Positions 1-13,233 are shown, counted from the first letter of the stretch. The stretch: 37,071 nt of DNA from Candidatus Peregrinibacteria bacterium (GCA_016196295.1 JACPYA010000072.1:1-37071); one strand, 5' to 3'. The notes: generated by a model from the letters alone, not told the origin. A program made the numbers and translations.

Positions 1-19
1 ATTACAAGGAACCAAGCTC

Positions 20-421
20 ATGTTACGAGCAAAGAATGATGCTGCGCTTGCCATTTCGCTGGTGGCACTCATTATCTCGTTGGGAGTTTTCCTCCGTACT
101 CCCACGGCAGAAGAAGTTGCAGATGAGATTTTGAAACGGAGTACTCTACAACTTCAGCCCAAGCCCATAGAGTTGGGTGAGATTCCAAAGCAGCCCGACA
201 TCCCCTATCTTACCGTTGAGAGTGCCGAACATAAGGCGCTCGCTCGGGAAGGGTCGGTGGAGGTGGTCACCAAGTATGGTGAGAAGCAGGTGCTGAAGAT
301 CCCCTTCACGGGGCAAGTCAGTTCCCTGATCTTCGGCCCCGACGGCAAGTCGATTGCCATTGTCACCAAGGGAACTGCAGAAATGCAGATGTGGTCTCTC
401 GAGACCAAACAGCGTTTGTAA
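20..421 (+). CDS. Membrane-anchored hypothetical protein with one WD40-like C-terminal motif
   Basis: N-terminal hydrophobic segment (ALAISLVALIISLGVFL); C-term 'VSSLIFGPDGKSIAIVTKGTAEMQMWSLET' resembles one WD40 blade. Confidence 0.5.
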   Translation: MLRAKNDAALAISLVALIISLGVFLRTPTAEEVADEILKRSTLQLQPKPIELGEIPKQPDIPYLTVESAEHKALAREGSVEVVTKYGEKQVLKIPFTGQVSSLIFGPDGKSIAIVTKGTAEMQMWSLETKQRL

Positions 422-621
422 AACTAGCAGGCTTCGGCTTGCATCGGATTCGCAACCAAACCTCCAGGCCCAATGGCTTGGAGGTTCGGCATGCCTGAAT
501 TTTGGATGAGACATCCCCTCTCCCTATTTAGGGAGAGGGTAAGGTGAGGGTTCTTCAGGCAATATTTTCTTCCGCCAGCCGAAGGAAAGGTCGTTCAATT
601 GCATGCTACAGTACAGTACAA

Positions 622-1338
622 ATGCCTATTCCCACTCACACCATTCGGTGCACGAAAAATGAACGCATCGCGAAGGATGTCTACGATGTGCGCTTCACGA
701 AGCCGGAAGGCTTTACCTTCAAGGCCGGGCAATTTGTACTCTTCGATGTCGCATTAATCGAAAAACCGACCGACATGCAGACCCGCGCGCTTTCGATCGC
801 GTCTCTTCCCGACGAACACGAATTGGGGTTCATCGTGAAGCTCAAGCCCGGCGGACGCATGAGCAGATGGATCGCGGAAGTATTAAAAGCGGGGATGGAG
901 GCAAAGATGAAGGGGCCCTTTGGGAACTTTGTTCTCGATCGCACGACGGACAAGGAATACTTCTTCATCGCAACGAGCGCGGGAGTCGCACCTTTTCGGC
1001 CGATGATCGTCGAAGCCTTGAAAGCAGGAGAAATGCGGAAGATCGACCTCGTCTTTGGCGTGCGCAGCGAAGAAGATCTCTTCTGGGAACAAGAACTTGC
1101 CGTACTCGCGAAAGAGCACAAGAATTTTTCCCTGCACATCGGACTCAGTCAGCCCAATGAATCATGGAAAGGACACAGGGGTCGCGTGCAGACACTGGCA
1201 CCGGCCATAGCAAAAGATTTTTCAAAGAAGAATGTCTACATTTGCGGGAGTCCGGATATGACAAATGAATTGAAAAAGATCTCACTCGAGGAGTGGGGGA
1301 TAGAGAAAAAAGATTTACATGTAGAGGGGTATATTTAA
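622..1338 (+). CDS. FAD/NAD(P)-binding ferredoxin reductase-like oxidoreductase
   Basis: FNR-type motifs TRALSIASLP, GPFGNFVL, ATSAGVAPFRPMI, VYICGSPDM; ORF opens at 544 but ATG 622 (MPIPTHTIRC) fits the family start better. Confidence 0.8.
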   Translation: MPIPTHTIRCTKNERIAKDVYDVRFTKPEGFTFKAGQFVLFDVALIEKPTDMQTRALSIASLPDEHELGFIVKLKPGGRMSRWIAEVLKAGMEAKMKGPFGNFVLDRTTDKEYFFIATSAGVAPFRPMIVEALKAGEMRKIDLVFGVRSEEDLFWEQELAVLAKEHKNFSLHIGLSQPNESWKGHRGRVQTLAPAIAKDFSKKNVYICGSPDMTNELKKISLEEWGIEKKDLHVEGYI

Positions 1339-1456
1339 ATGAATTTGAATGCCTCCACCCCCAACCCCTCCTCCGGTGGAGGAGGGGAGCAATTTTCCGT
1401 TTTGATAAAGCAATTCCCTTCCTCCCTCGGAGGAAGGGCAAGGGATGGAGGCGTTC

Positions 1457-2089
1457 TCAGGGTAATTTCATCTCCCCCGTGTGCAGCATCTGCAACACCC
1501 TTGGATACCATTCTTTTTCGAGTTCTTGCACTTTTGCCTTGAGAGTTTCAGGTGTATCCGTCTGCGAAACCGTACACTTTTTTTGTACAAGTATTGGTCC
1601 TGTATCTAGCCCTTCATCGATGACGTGGATCGTCATGCCAGACTCACGCTCGCCTGCTTGGATCACCTCCTCATGGGCGTGGAGGCCGGGATGTTTGGGA
1701 AGAAGTGACGGGTGAACATTGAGGATCCGATTTTTCCATGTTGAAACAAACCATGGCGAGAGCATGTAGAGCCATCCGATACCGGCGATGACGGTCGAGC
1801 TTGTAGCTTGCCCGCCCGGACGCGGTCGGACGGGTAGCTTGTAGCTTTTAGGAACTAACTCAAGAATTGCTTCGTGCAATCGTCGATCATAATCTTCCCG
1901 ATCCTCATTTTTTTTCTTCGTCACGATTCTTACGGGAAGGCCGGCAGCCTTTGCTTTTGTAACGCAGCCGCGATCGTCACGATCGGAAATTAATCCCAAG
2001 CAGCGTGCCTCGAGTGATGTATTTTTCAGTGCATCGATGATGGCTTGGAACGTTGTGCCGCGCGAGGAACTGAGGACGACGAAATTCAT
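1457..2089 (-). CDS. purN: Phosphoribosylglycinamide formyltransferase (PurN)
   Basis: VVLSSSRGTTFQAIIDAL, ILNVHPSLLPKHPGLHAHEEVIQAGERESGMTIHVIDEGLDTGPIL; carries an unusual ~17-aa insertion (SYKLPVRPRPGGQATSS). Confidence 0.88.
   Translation of the reverse strand: MNFVVLSSSRGTTFQAIIDALKNTSLEARCLGLISDRDDRGCVTKAKAAGLPVRIVTKKKNEDREDYDRRLHEAILELVPKSYKLPVRPRPGGQATSSTVIAGIGWLYMLSPWFVSTWKNRILNVHPSLLPKHPGLHAHEEVIQAGERESGMTIHVIDEGLDTGPILVQKKCTVSQTDTPETLKAKVQELEKEWYPRVLQMLHTGEMKLP
1797..1849. repeat. Palindromic REP-like insertion inside purN
   Basis: Imperfect palindrome cccgcccggacgcggtcggacggg between direct copies of agcttgtagct; replaces no obvious conserved PurN residues. Confidence 0.6.
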
Positions 2090-2490
2090 TTGAAAGTGAC
2101 CGAAGTTGCCGAGGGGACCGAAGTGACCGATGTAGAACGCAATGAACCACGCAGTTTGGTGAGAAGGTAGCTGACTCTCTGGATCAAATCGTCAGCGAAA
2201 GCAAATTCTTCACTTGTTAGATACTTGAGATCACTTGCAAGGAGGCATTGGTAATAGAGTTCCTCCAATGAGCACGCTGCTATTTCATAAAAATGCTCTC
2301 TCTCCTTGACTGACCTTTTTGAACTTCCTTCTGCAATGTTTGTTGGCACACTTGAGGACGATTTACACATTTGATTAACCAATCGAAATCGTTCGTCCTT
2401 CGGAAATTTTCTTGTCATTTCATATGTCCAAAGACAAAGCTTGTGGGCTTCTTGCCAGACAACGAGTCGTTGGAATGGACGTATGTGCAT
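2086..2490 (-). CDS. Four-helix-bundle protein (23S rRNA intervening-sequence protein / TIGR02436-like)
   Basis: FQRLVVWQEAHKLCLWTYEMTRKFPKDERFRLVNQMCKSSSSVPTNIAEGSSKRS...SLEELYYQCLLA is the family signature; C-term reads into a 9-nt repeat arm. Confidence 0.85.
   Translation of the reverse strand: MHIRPFQRLVVWQEAHKLCLWTYEMTRKFPKDERFRLVNQMCKSSSSVPTNIAEGSSKRSVKEREHFYEIAACSLEELYYQCLLASDLKYLTSEEFAFADDLIQRVSYLLTKLRGSLRSTSVTSVPSATSVTFK
2094..2133. repeat. Left arm of inverted 9-nt degenerate tandem repeat (NNNGACCGA units)
   Basis: agtgaccga agttgccga ggggaccga agtgaccga tgtag. Confidence 0.7.
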
Positions 2491-2504
2491 ATTTGTAGCC
2501 TAGC

Positions 2505-2543
2505 ACATCGGTCCCTTCGGTCACATCGGTTCCCTCGGTGCCC
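2505..2543. repeat. Right arm (inverted) of 9-nt degenerate tandem repeat
   Basis: Reverse complement reads gggcaccga gggaaccga tgtgaccga agggaccga tgtg, matching the arm at 2094-2133. Confidence 0.7.
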
Positions 2544-2544
2544 T

Positions 2545-3297
2545 TCAAAGGATTCCCCTGAATAAATCTTCTGCGGGTTCGATCCCTGGCACCCATCCCG
2601 CGACATCCGAGAGTTCGATTCCGTGGTCTCGGACAATGACCGCCGGGACGGCCTGCGCTTCGTTTCCCATAAGCATGTTTGCGGCGGTTGCGAGCTGGTC
2701 TGCGACTGCTTCCGTTGTGATCCTCATTTTTTCCCCGTAGAGATCTTCTCTTCCTTTCAGGCTCACGAGCGGATCGACGCCTGCCGTCACGAGTGCGAAC
2801 GCGGTCACACCCAGTCGTCGCGGGCGGCAGCAAGAGTCCGTGATGAGAATGCCAATCTTTCCGCCGAGTGCGTCGCGCAATTTTTTTGCGGAGGTCATCG
2901 GGTCTCTCGGCCAGCCGATGGCTTTTCCCTTTTCCACATTGCTCTCATCAAGCCCCGCGTTCGCCGTGAGGATTGTTCCCACCGCTAACCCCTCCGGCTT
3001 CACTTCCGTCAGAATCGCGCCGGGGCAATGCCCGACTGCTTTCCCATGAAGCCGTTTGAGTTCATTCAAGACCGTTTCGCAAAATTCTGGGGAGCGTCCC
3101 GTTTTCTTATTCCACTCTTCTGCTTCCTCAGTTGCCTTCATTTTCGAGAGGTCGATGGCTGCTCCCTCCGTCGTCGCGACTGCTTTGGACGAGATGACGA
3201 CGATGTCTCCCGCTTGAATGGCTCCGTGCTTTTGAAGGATTGTGGCGAGATCATCGCCGGATCGCAGGAGTGGTGTTTGAATGGGAATGAGAAGCAC
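2545..3297 (-). CDS. cofE: Coenzyme F420-0:L-glutamate ligase-like protein (CofE family)
   Basis: IPIQTPLLRSGDDLATILQKHGAIQAGDIVVISSKAVATTEGA, LITDSCCRPRRLGVTAFAL; likely GTG start at 3297, because the ORF upstream of it is repeat sequence. Confidence 0.72.
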   Translation of the reverse strand: MLLIPIQTPLLRSGDDLATILQKHGAIQAGDIVVISSKAVATTEGAAIDLSKMKATEEAEEWNKKTGRSPEFCETVLNELKRLHGKAVGHCPGAILTEVKPEGLAVGTILTANAGLDESNVEKGKAIGWPRDPMTSAKKLRDALGGKIGILITDSCCRPRRLGVTAFALVTAGVDPLVSLKGREDLYGEKMRITTEAVADQLATAANMLMGNEAQAVPAVIVRDHGIELSDVAGWVPGIEPAEDLFRGIL

Positions 3298-3310
3298 GAG
3301 ACCAGAATAG

Positions 3311-3395
3311 GGCACCGAAGGGACCGAGGAAACCGAGGAAACCGAGGTATTCGTCGAACGTCGGTCCCATCGGTGCCTTCGGCCACCTCGGTCAC
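3311..3395. repeat. Inverted arms of 9-nt degenerate tandem repeats upstream of cofE
   Basis: Left ggcaccga agggaccga ggaaaccga ggaaaccga gg; right reverse complement ggtgaccga ggtggccga aggcaccga tgggaccga. Confidence 0.7.
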
Positions 3396-3913
3396 CAAAC
3401 ATTCACCGGCGCATTCTTTACGAGGATGACATTTCGTTCCACTGCTCCCGTCATCAGCTCCACTTTGACGAGGCGGATCTTCAAGGCGATGCCGGAGGGG
3501 TTATGCATGTCGAGATCGCGCGGCATCTCCGCCGTACGGAAGGAGAGGGTCGCGCCCTGCGGGATGTGCCAACGAACGAATCCAAACTCGGATTCCTCTC
3601 CTGGCGTGTCCTCCAGGGATCTCCCGCGTACTTCGCGGCGCTCCCACGTGTCCGGCAGACTCACGTACACGGTCTCGGTGCCGTCGTGCGTCACTTCGAT
3701 CAGGCCGCTCGGCGCATTCTGTTTCACCCCGAAGCGAAACTCGACGGTCAAAGGTTCGCTGTGCTCGATGCCAATATCCGTGCCCGGTCCCGTTGCGCTC
3801 CGCGAAAAGTTGGAACCACTGAGGCCTTTGACCAATGCAAACACCACCACCGCTGCCGCGAGCCCGGCGACGAGGTGGCCGGAGGAAGAGCTGCGAGGTC
3901 GTTTCTTTGCCAT
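3392..3913 (-). CDS. Hypothetical membrane-anchored protein
   Basis: ATG at 3913 (MAKKRPRSSSSGHLVAGLAAAVVVFALVKGL) with one TM segment; preceded by aaggaggt immediately at the ATG. Confidence 0.65.
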   Translation of the reverse strand: MAKKRPRSSSSGHLVAGLAAAVVVFALVKGLSGSNFSRSATGPGTDIGIEHSEPLTVEFRFGVKQNAPSGLIEVTHDGTETVYVSLPDTWERREVRGRSLEDTPGEESEFGFVRWHIPQGATLSFRTAEMPRDLDMHNPSGIALKIRLVKVELMTGAVERNVILVKNAPVNVW

Positions 3914-4003
3914 ACCTCCTTCTATAGTAGCCCCGCCCATAGGAGAGAAGAAAATGGAAATTTTGCTGAGTGACAGGGCTCCGCGTGGTACACTTATAGT
4001 CAG

Positions 4004-4387
4004 ATGGACCTCGACCCGCACACGCTGCAGCAAATCATCGAACGCATCGAGCAACAGATGCGCTGCCCGCAGTGCGGCAAGCGCATTCCCGTGGATATGA
4101 CGTCCGTCCGCTTGGCGGGTGACGACTTCATGCTCCTGCAGCTTCGTTGCGAGACGTGCGACGCATTCATCGTGCTCCATGCGTCTCTGCAGGGTGCGGA
4201 AAACTTGCTGCCGAAGTCCGAGAAAGACGGCATGGTGAACGCGAGCTCCACGCTCAACCTGAAAGATGATGAGGTGAAGATGCTGCGAAAAGCGTTGGAG
4301 GACAGCGATGGTTCATTCTCCGAGCTCTTCAAAAAGTTCGGAGAGGGGACGTCATCGAAAGGTACGAGGAAGACCGATATTGTGTAA
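4004..4387 (+). CDS. Zinc-ribbon hypothetical protein
   Basis: Two C-x2-C motifs (CPQCGK, CETCD). Confidence 0.65.
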   Translation: MDLDPHTLQQIIERIEQQMRCPQCGKRIPVDMTSVRLAGDDFMLLQLRCETCDAFIVLHASLQGAENLLPKSEKDGMVNASSTLNLKDDEVKMLRKALEDSDGSFSELFKKFGEGTSSKGTRKTDIV

Positions 4388-4469
4388 TAATGGGAGTGGA
4401 GATCTTAGAGGAAAATTCTCTCGATGTTTCGCCAAGGATTTTTTTGTTTTATGACTTCGGGCTGACACC

Positions 4470-4580
4470 CTCACCCCCAGCCCTCTTCCTCTAGAGAGGG
4501 AGAGGGGGGATGCCGCTCGCTAAACGGACAAGCTCTTCCCTCTCCCTTCAAAAAGGGAGAGCCTGCCTGCCGGCAGGCAG
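4470..4580. repeat. Pyrimidine-rich inverted repeat cluster plus cctgcctgccggcaggcagg palindrome
   Basis: accctcacccccagccctcttcctctagagagggagagggggg; ccctctcccttcaaaaagggagag; gcctgcctgccggcaggc. Confidence 0.55.
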
Positions 4581-4639
4581 GGGCGATTAGCCGCGAAATA
4601 TCAATCAATGAAATCGTTAAAACGAGACCGAAAAAACGC

Positions 4640-4668
4640 TTGCATCCGCTTTTTCACCTCTTTATAAT
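4640..4668 (+). promoter_or_regulatory. Sigma70-like promoter upstream of rpoC
   Basis: TTGCAT (4640-4645), 17-nt spacer, TATAAT (4663-4668). Confidence 0.65.
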
Positions 4669-4753
4669 GCACCTACATTTCCGGAGTTCCTCTTGCGATT
4701 CAGACGATCGCCTCGGAGGAGCTGCGGAGTTTCATGCGTGCGTTCGCACGCAA

Positions 4754-4825
4754 GGTAGCTGGGTAGCGTGGGTAGCTTTGGTAGCTCGTTGCCACGTCCA
4801 GAACCAGCTACCAAGCTACCAATCC
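4754..4825. repeat. GTAGCT-type 9-nt tandem repeats with inverted counter-arm in the rpoC leader
   Basis: gtagctgg gtagcgtgg gtagctttg gtagctcgt ... ccagctaccaagctacc. Confidence 0.65.
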
Positions 4826-4846
4826 TTCATTCTCTCCCTCACTTGT

Positions 4847-8713
<3,867 letters not shown>

Positions 8714-8721
8714 CTAAAAAA

Positions 8722-8749
8722 CGTAGGTCCGAAATATTTCGGACCTACG
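8722..8749 (+). terminator. Perfect 28-nt palindrome followed by T-rich tract
   Basis: cgtaggtccgaaatatttcggacctacg then attttttctt. Confidence 0.65.
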
Positions 8750-8797
8750 ATTTTTTCTTTACATCCCACCGCCTTCCCACTACCATTCCACTCCCAA

Positions 8798-9220
8798 ATG
8801 CCTACCATTTCTCAGCTCGTCCGGCACGGCCGCAGGAACAAGAGACGCAAGTCGAAGGTTCCGGCCCTGCGCACGACGTGGAACTCGCTCAACATGCGTG
8901 ACGTTCCGCTCCAAAAAGGCGCGCCCTTCAAGCGCGGCGTGTGCGTGAAGGTCACGACGATGACGCCGAAGAAGCCGAACTCCGCTCTGCGCAAGATCGC
9001 CCGCGTTAGGCTCACAAATGGTCACGAAGTGAAGGCTTACATCATGGGGGAGGGCCACAACCTGCAGGAACACAGCGTCGTGCTCGTGCGCGGAGGACGC
9101 GTGAAGGACCTGCCGGGTGTGCGCTACCACATCGTCCGCGGCATCCTCGATACGGAAGGCGTGCGAGATCGAAAACAAGGGAGGAGTCGATATGGTGCGA
9201 AAAAGCCCAAGTCTGCATAG
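8798..9220 (+). CDS. rpsL: 30S ribosomal protein S12
   Basis: [61 protein letters not shown]. Confidence 0.97.
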   Translation: MPTISQLVRHGRRNKRRKSKVPALRTTWNSLNMRDVPLQKGAPFKRGVCVKVTTMTPKKPNSALRKIARVRLTNGHEVKAYIMGEGHNLQEHSVVLVRGGRVKDLPGVRYHIVRGILDTEGVRDRKQGRSRYGAKKPKSA

Positions 9221-9221
9221 T

Positions 9222-9315
9222 TGTTTATCGTTTATTCGTTTTTCGTTTTTGGTTATGACGTCATTCACATCCCGAAGCGGCCGAACGAAAAACGAGCAAC
9301 GAGCAAACGAGCAAC
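9222..9315. repeat. Inverted arms of 7-nt CGTTTTT-type degenerate repeats between rpsL and rpsG
   Basis: gtttatcgtttattcgtttttcgttttt ... aacgaaaaacgagcaacgagcaaacgagcaac. Confidence 0.65.
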
Positions 9316-9342
9316 ATTTTCAACCACTCTCTTAATCTCATC

Positions 9343-9795
9343 ATGGCACGCCCCGTCAAATCCTACATTCCACAGGGTTCCGATCCGCTCCTCGAGAAGT
9401 TCATCAACTGTCTCATGAAGCGCGGCAAGAAGGCGACGGCCCGAAAGATTTTCACCGATGCACTCGAGATCATCAAGACGCGCACGAAGGATCCTCCCAT
9501 GGAGGTCTTCAGTAAGGCGCTCTTGAACGTCACGCCGCTCGTCGAGGTTCGCCCGAAGCGCGTCGCCGGTTCCGTGTACCAAGTTCCGGTGGAGGTGAAT
9601 CCCCGCCGCCAGCAAGCGCTCTCGATCCGCTGGATCCTCACCGCCGCGCGGGACCGCAAGGGGATCCCGATGGCGCAGAAGCTCGCGCTGGAATTGCTCG
9701 ATGCATCGACCGATCAAGGTTCCGCGATCAAGAAGAAGCAGGACGTGTTGAAGATGGCGCAGGCGAACAAGGCTTTCGCGCACTTGGCGCGGTGA
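9343..9795 (+). CDS. rpsG: 30S ribosomal protein S7
   Basis: LLEKFINCLMKRGKKATARKIFTDALEII, YQVPVEVNPRRQQALSIRWILTAAR. Confidence 0.96.
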   Translation: MARPVKSYIPQGSDPLLEKFINCLMKRGKKATARKIFTDALEIIKTRTKDPPMEVFSKALLNVTPLVEVRPKRVAGSVYQVPVEVNPRRQQALSIRWILTAARDRKGIPMAQKLALELLDASTDQGSAIKKKQDVLKMAQANKAFAHLAR

Positions 9796-9810
9796 TTTTT
9801 GCCACGGCCC

Positions 9811-9830
9811 GCGCCCAAGAACGGGCGCTC
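9811..9830. repeat. Hairpin gcgcccaagaacgggcgctc, copy 1
   Basis: Near-identical direct copy at 10400-10419 on the other side of the RAYT gene; followed by tggttttt, so it may also terminate rpsG. Confidence 0.6.
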
Positions 9831-9858
9831 TGGTTTTTCCATATTTTCATAAATGAGA

Positions 9859-9900
9859 GCGGCCATTCCTGGCCGCAGTCTTTGGCCATTCCTGGCCGCG
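9859..9900. repeat. Double REP hairpin (gcggccattcctggccgc)
   Basis: gcggccattcctggccgc and ggccattcctggccgcg in tandem beside the RAYT gene; related copy at 21655-21672. Confidence 0.65.
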
Positions 9901-9905
9901 GTTTA

Positions 9906-10343
9906 TCACCAATACCATGCTGTCTCCGCCACATCCCATTTTCCGCACGCAGAAGACCAGGGATAATCTTCGATGTTTTCCACCAATTTTTTTCGAACTG
10001 GATTCAAAGCGACATATCGAAGTGCTTCTTGGGGTTTTTTAGGAATAAGTACATGAAATCGCGGCTGCCAGATTGGGCCGAGACCGATATTTGAACTAAC
10101 AATGCCTTTATAAATGTTCATGATTTTGGAAATAGACCCCGGTTCAGGAACGCTCATGAGAAAATGACAATGGTCCGGCATGACGACAAAGCCGTAGGAA
10201 AATGGATATCGTTCTTGAACGCGATAGAGGGTTTCAATTGCTTCACGTGCGTATGCGGGATTTTGAAAGAGAGGCCGGCGACTTTTGATATTGGTCGTAA
10301 TCAGCATAATCGTCTCATTTTGCGTTGAATGTCTTTGCGACAT
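9906..10343 (-). CDS. REP-associated tyrosine transposase (RAYT / Y1_Tnp family)
   Basis: GFVVMPDHCHFLMSV HUH motif and ALNPVRKKLVENIEDYPWSSA C-terminal signature. Confidence 0.85.
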   Translation of the reverse strand: MSQRHSTQNETIMLITTNIKSRRPLFQNPAYAREAIETLYRVQERYPFSYGFVVMPDHCHFLMSVPEPGSISKIMNIYKGIVSSNIGLGPIWQPRFHVLIPKKPQEALRYVALNPVRKKLVENIEDYPWSSACGKWDVAETAWYW

Positions 10344-10399
10344 AGTGAATCATTGTAGCAATTTCTATGCTTTGACCGCGCCCAAAATGGTCTTCAACC

Positions 10400-10419
10400 G
10401 TGCCCAAGAATGGGCGCTC
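10400..10419. repeat. Hairpin gtgcccaagaatgggcgctc, copy 2
   Basis: Direct repeat of 9811-9830 with two mismatches. Confidence 0.55.
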
Positions 10420-10471
10420 TCGTGGGTGGTTTTTTCGGGCTTCGATGAGCGGTTTCTATCCAGAAAAGCCG

Positions 10472-10500
10472 TTGCTTTCGCAAATTCCGTTCCCTATACT
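10472..10500 (+). promoter_or_regulatory. Sigma70-like promoter upstream of fusA
   Basis: TTGCTT (10472-10477), 17-nt spacer, TATACT (10495-10500). Confidence 0.6.
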
Positions 10501-10514
10501 CTCCGCACGCTTTT

Positions 10515-10559
10515 TAGGGATGCATGAGCATCCGGATTGGGTATGCATCTTTTTCCCTA
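10515..10559 (+). promoter_or_regulatory. Structured fusA 5' leader with mutually exclusive hairpins
   Basis: GGATGC-atga-GCATCC versus GATGCAT...ATGCATC-TTTTT. Confidence 0.5.
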
Positions 10560-10583
10560 GCCCAAGCCCTAACCCGAGCCCTA
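10555..10583. repeat. AGCCCTA-type short tandem repeats upstream of fusA
   Basis: ccctagcccaagccctaacccgagcccta; inverse of tagggctagggctagg at 12685. Confidence 0.55.
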
Positions 10584-10587
10584 CATC

Positions 10588-12684
<2,097 letters not shown>

Positions 12685-12687
<3 letters not shown>

Positions 12688-12700
12688 GGCTAGGGCTAGG
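12685..12700. repeat. TAGGGC repeats overlapping the fusA stop codon
   Basis: tagggctagggctagg; the first TAG is the fusA stop. Confidence 0.55.
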
Positions 12701-12750
12701 TCGCCTATTTGGCTTCTAGCAGCGGAAAATGGTGTTAATGTATTATCACA

Positions 12751-12778
12751 TTGACACACAGAATTTTTTAGATAGAAT
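12751..12778 (+). promoter_or_regulatory. Promoter for the TrpR-like gene (apparently leaderless)
   Basis: TTGACA (12751-12756), 16-nt spacer, TAGAAT (12773-12778), ATG at 12786. Confidence 0.6.
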
Positions 12779-12785
12779 GCCCGAT

Positions 12786-13193
12786 ATGAAACGACGCTTC
12801 ACCGAGGAAACCTGGCGGCGTGAACCGTGGTTCAAGAGTCTCGCGGGAGCTCTTCGCTCCTGCAAAACCGACGAAGACATGGCCAATTTTCTACGTGACA
12901 TCGGAACGCTCAGCGAACTCCAGGCGTGGAGTGAGCGTCTGGAGGTTGCACGGATGCTCGCAAGGGGCATGAGCTATCGTGATGTCGCGCGTGTCACCGG
13001 AGCCAGCACGACGACCGTCACCAGAGTCGCGAAATTCATCGAGAATGGAGAAGGGGGCTACCGCAAATTTTTGAACGTGCATCGGCATCACCGTCTGATG
13101 CCTCAAGTGAAGCAAGCTCTTGCTCACTCGGAGGCACCTCGTCGTGACGAGAAGTCGGCGTCGGTGCTGCAGAAGTATCTGGATAAGAAATAA
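12786..13193 (+). CDS. TrpR/YerC/YecD-family regulator (possible HisR)
   Basis: EDMANFLRDIGTLSELQAWSERLEVARMLARGMSYRDVARVTGASTTTVTRVAKFIENGEGGYR is the family signature; adjacent to hisI/hisG. Confidence 0.85.
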   Translation: MKRRFTEETWRREPWFKSLAGALRSCKTDEDMANFLRDIGTLSELQAWSERLEVARMLARGMSYRDVARVTGASTTTVTRVAKFIENGEGGYRKFLNVHRHHRLMPQVKQALAHSEAPRRDEKSASVLQKYLDKK

Positions 13194-13211
13194 TCAGCCC
13201 GAAATCGCCTC

Positions 13212-13233
13212 CTCCTCACGGAAACGTGAGGAG
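13212..13233 (+). promoter_or_regulatory. Hairpin between the TrpR-like gene and hisI
   Basis: ctcctcacg-gaaa-cgtgaggag followed by cattttc. Confidence 0.5.

Noticed and set aside
2086-2490. Diversity-generating retroelement suggested by an Avd-like four-helix-bundle protein
   Set aside because: No reverse transcriptase or template/variable repeat pair is visible in the window.
4640-4846. N-terminal extension of RpoC in the ORF track
   Set aside because: Overlaps a good -35/-10 promoter and a repeat hairpin; not similar to RpoC N-termini.
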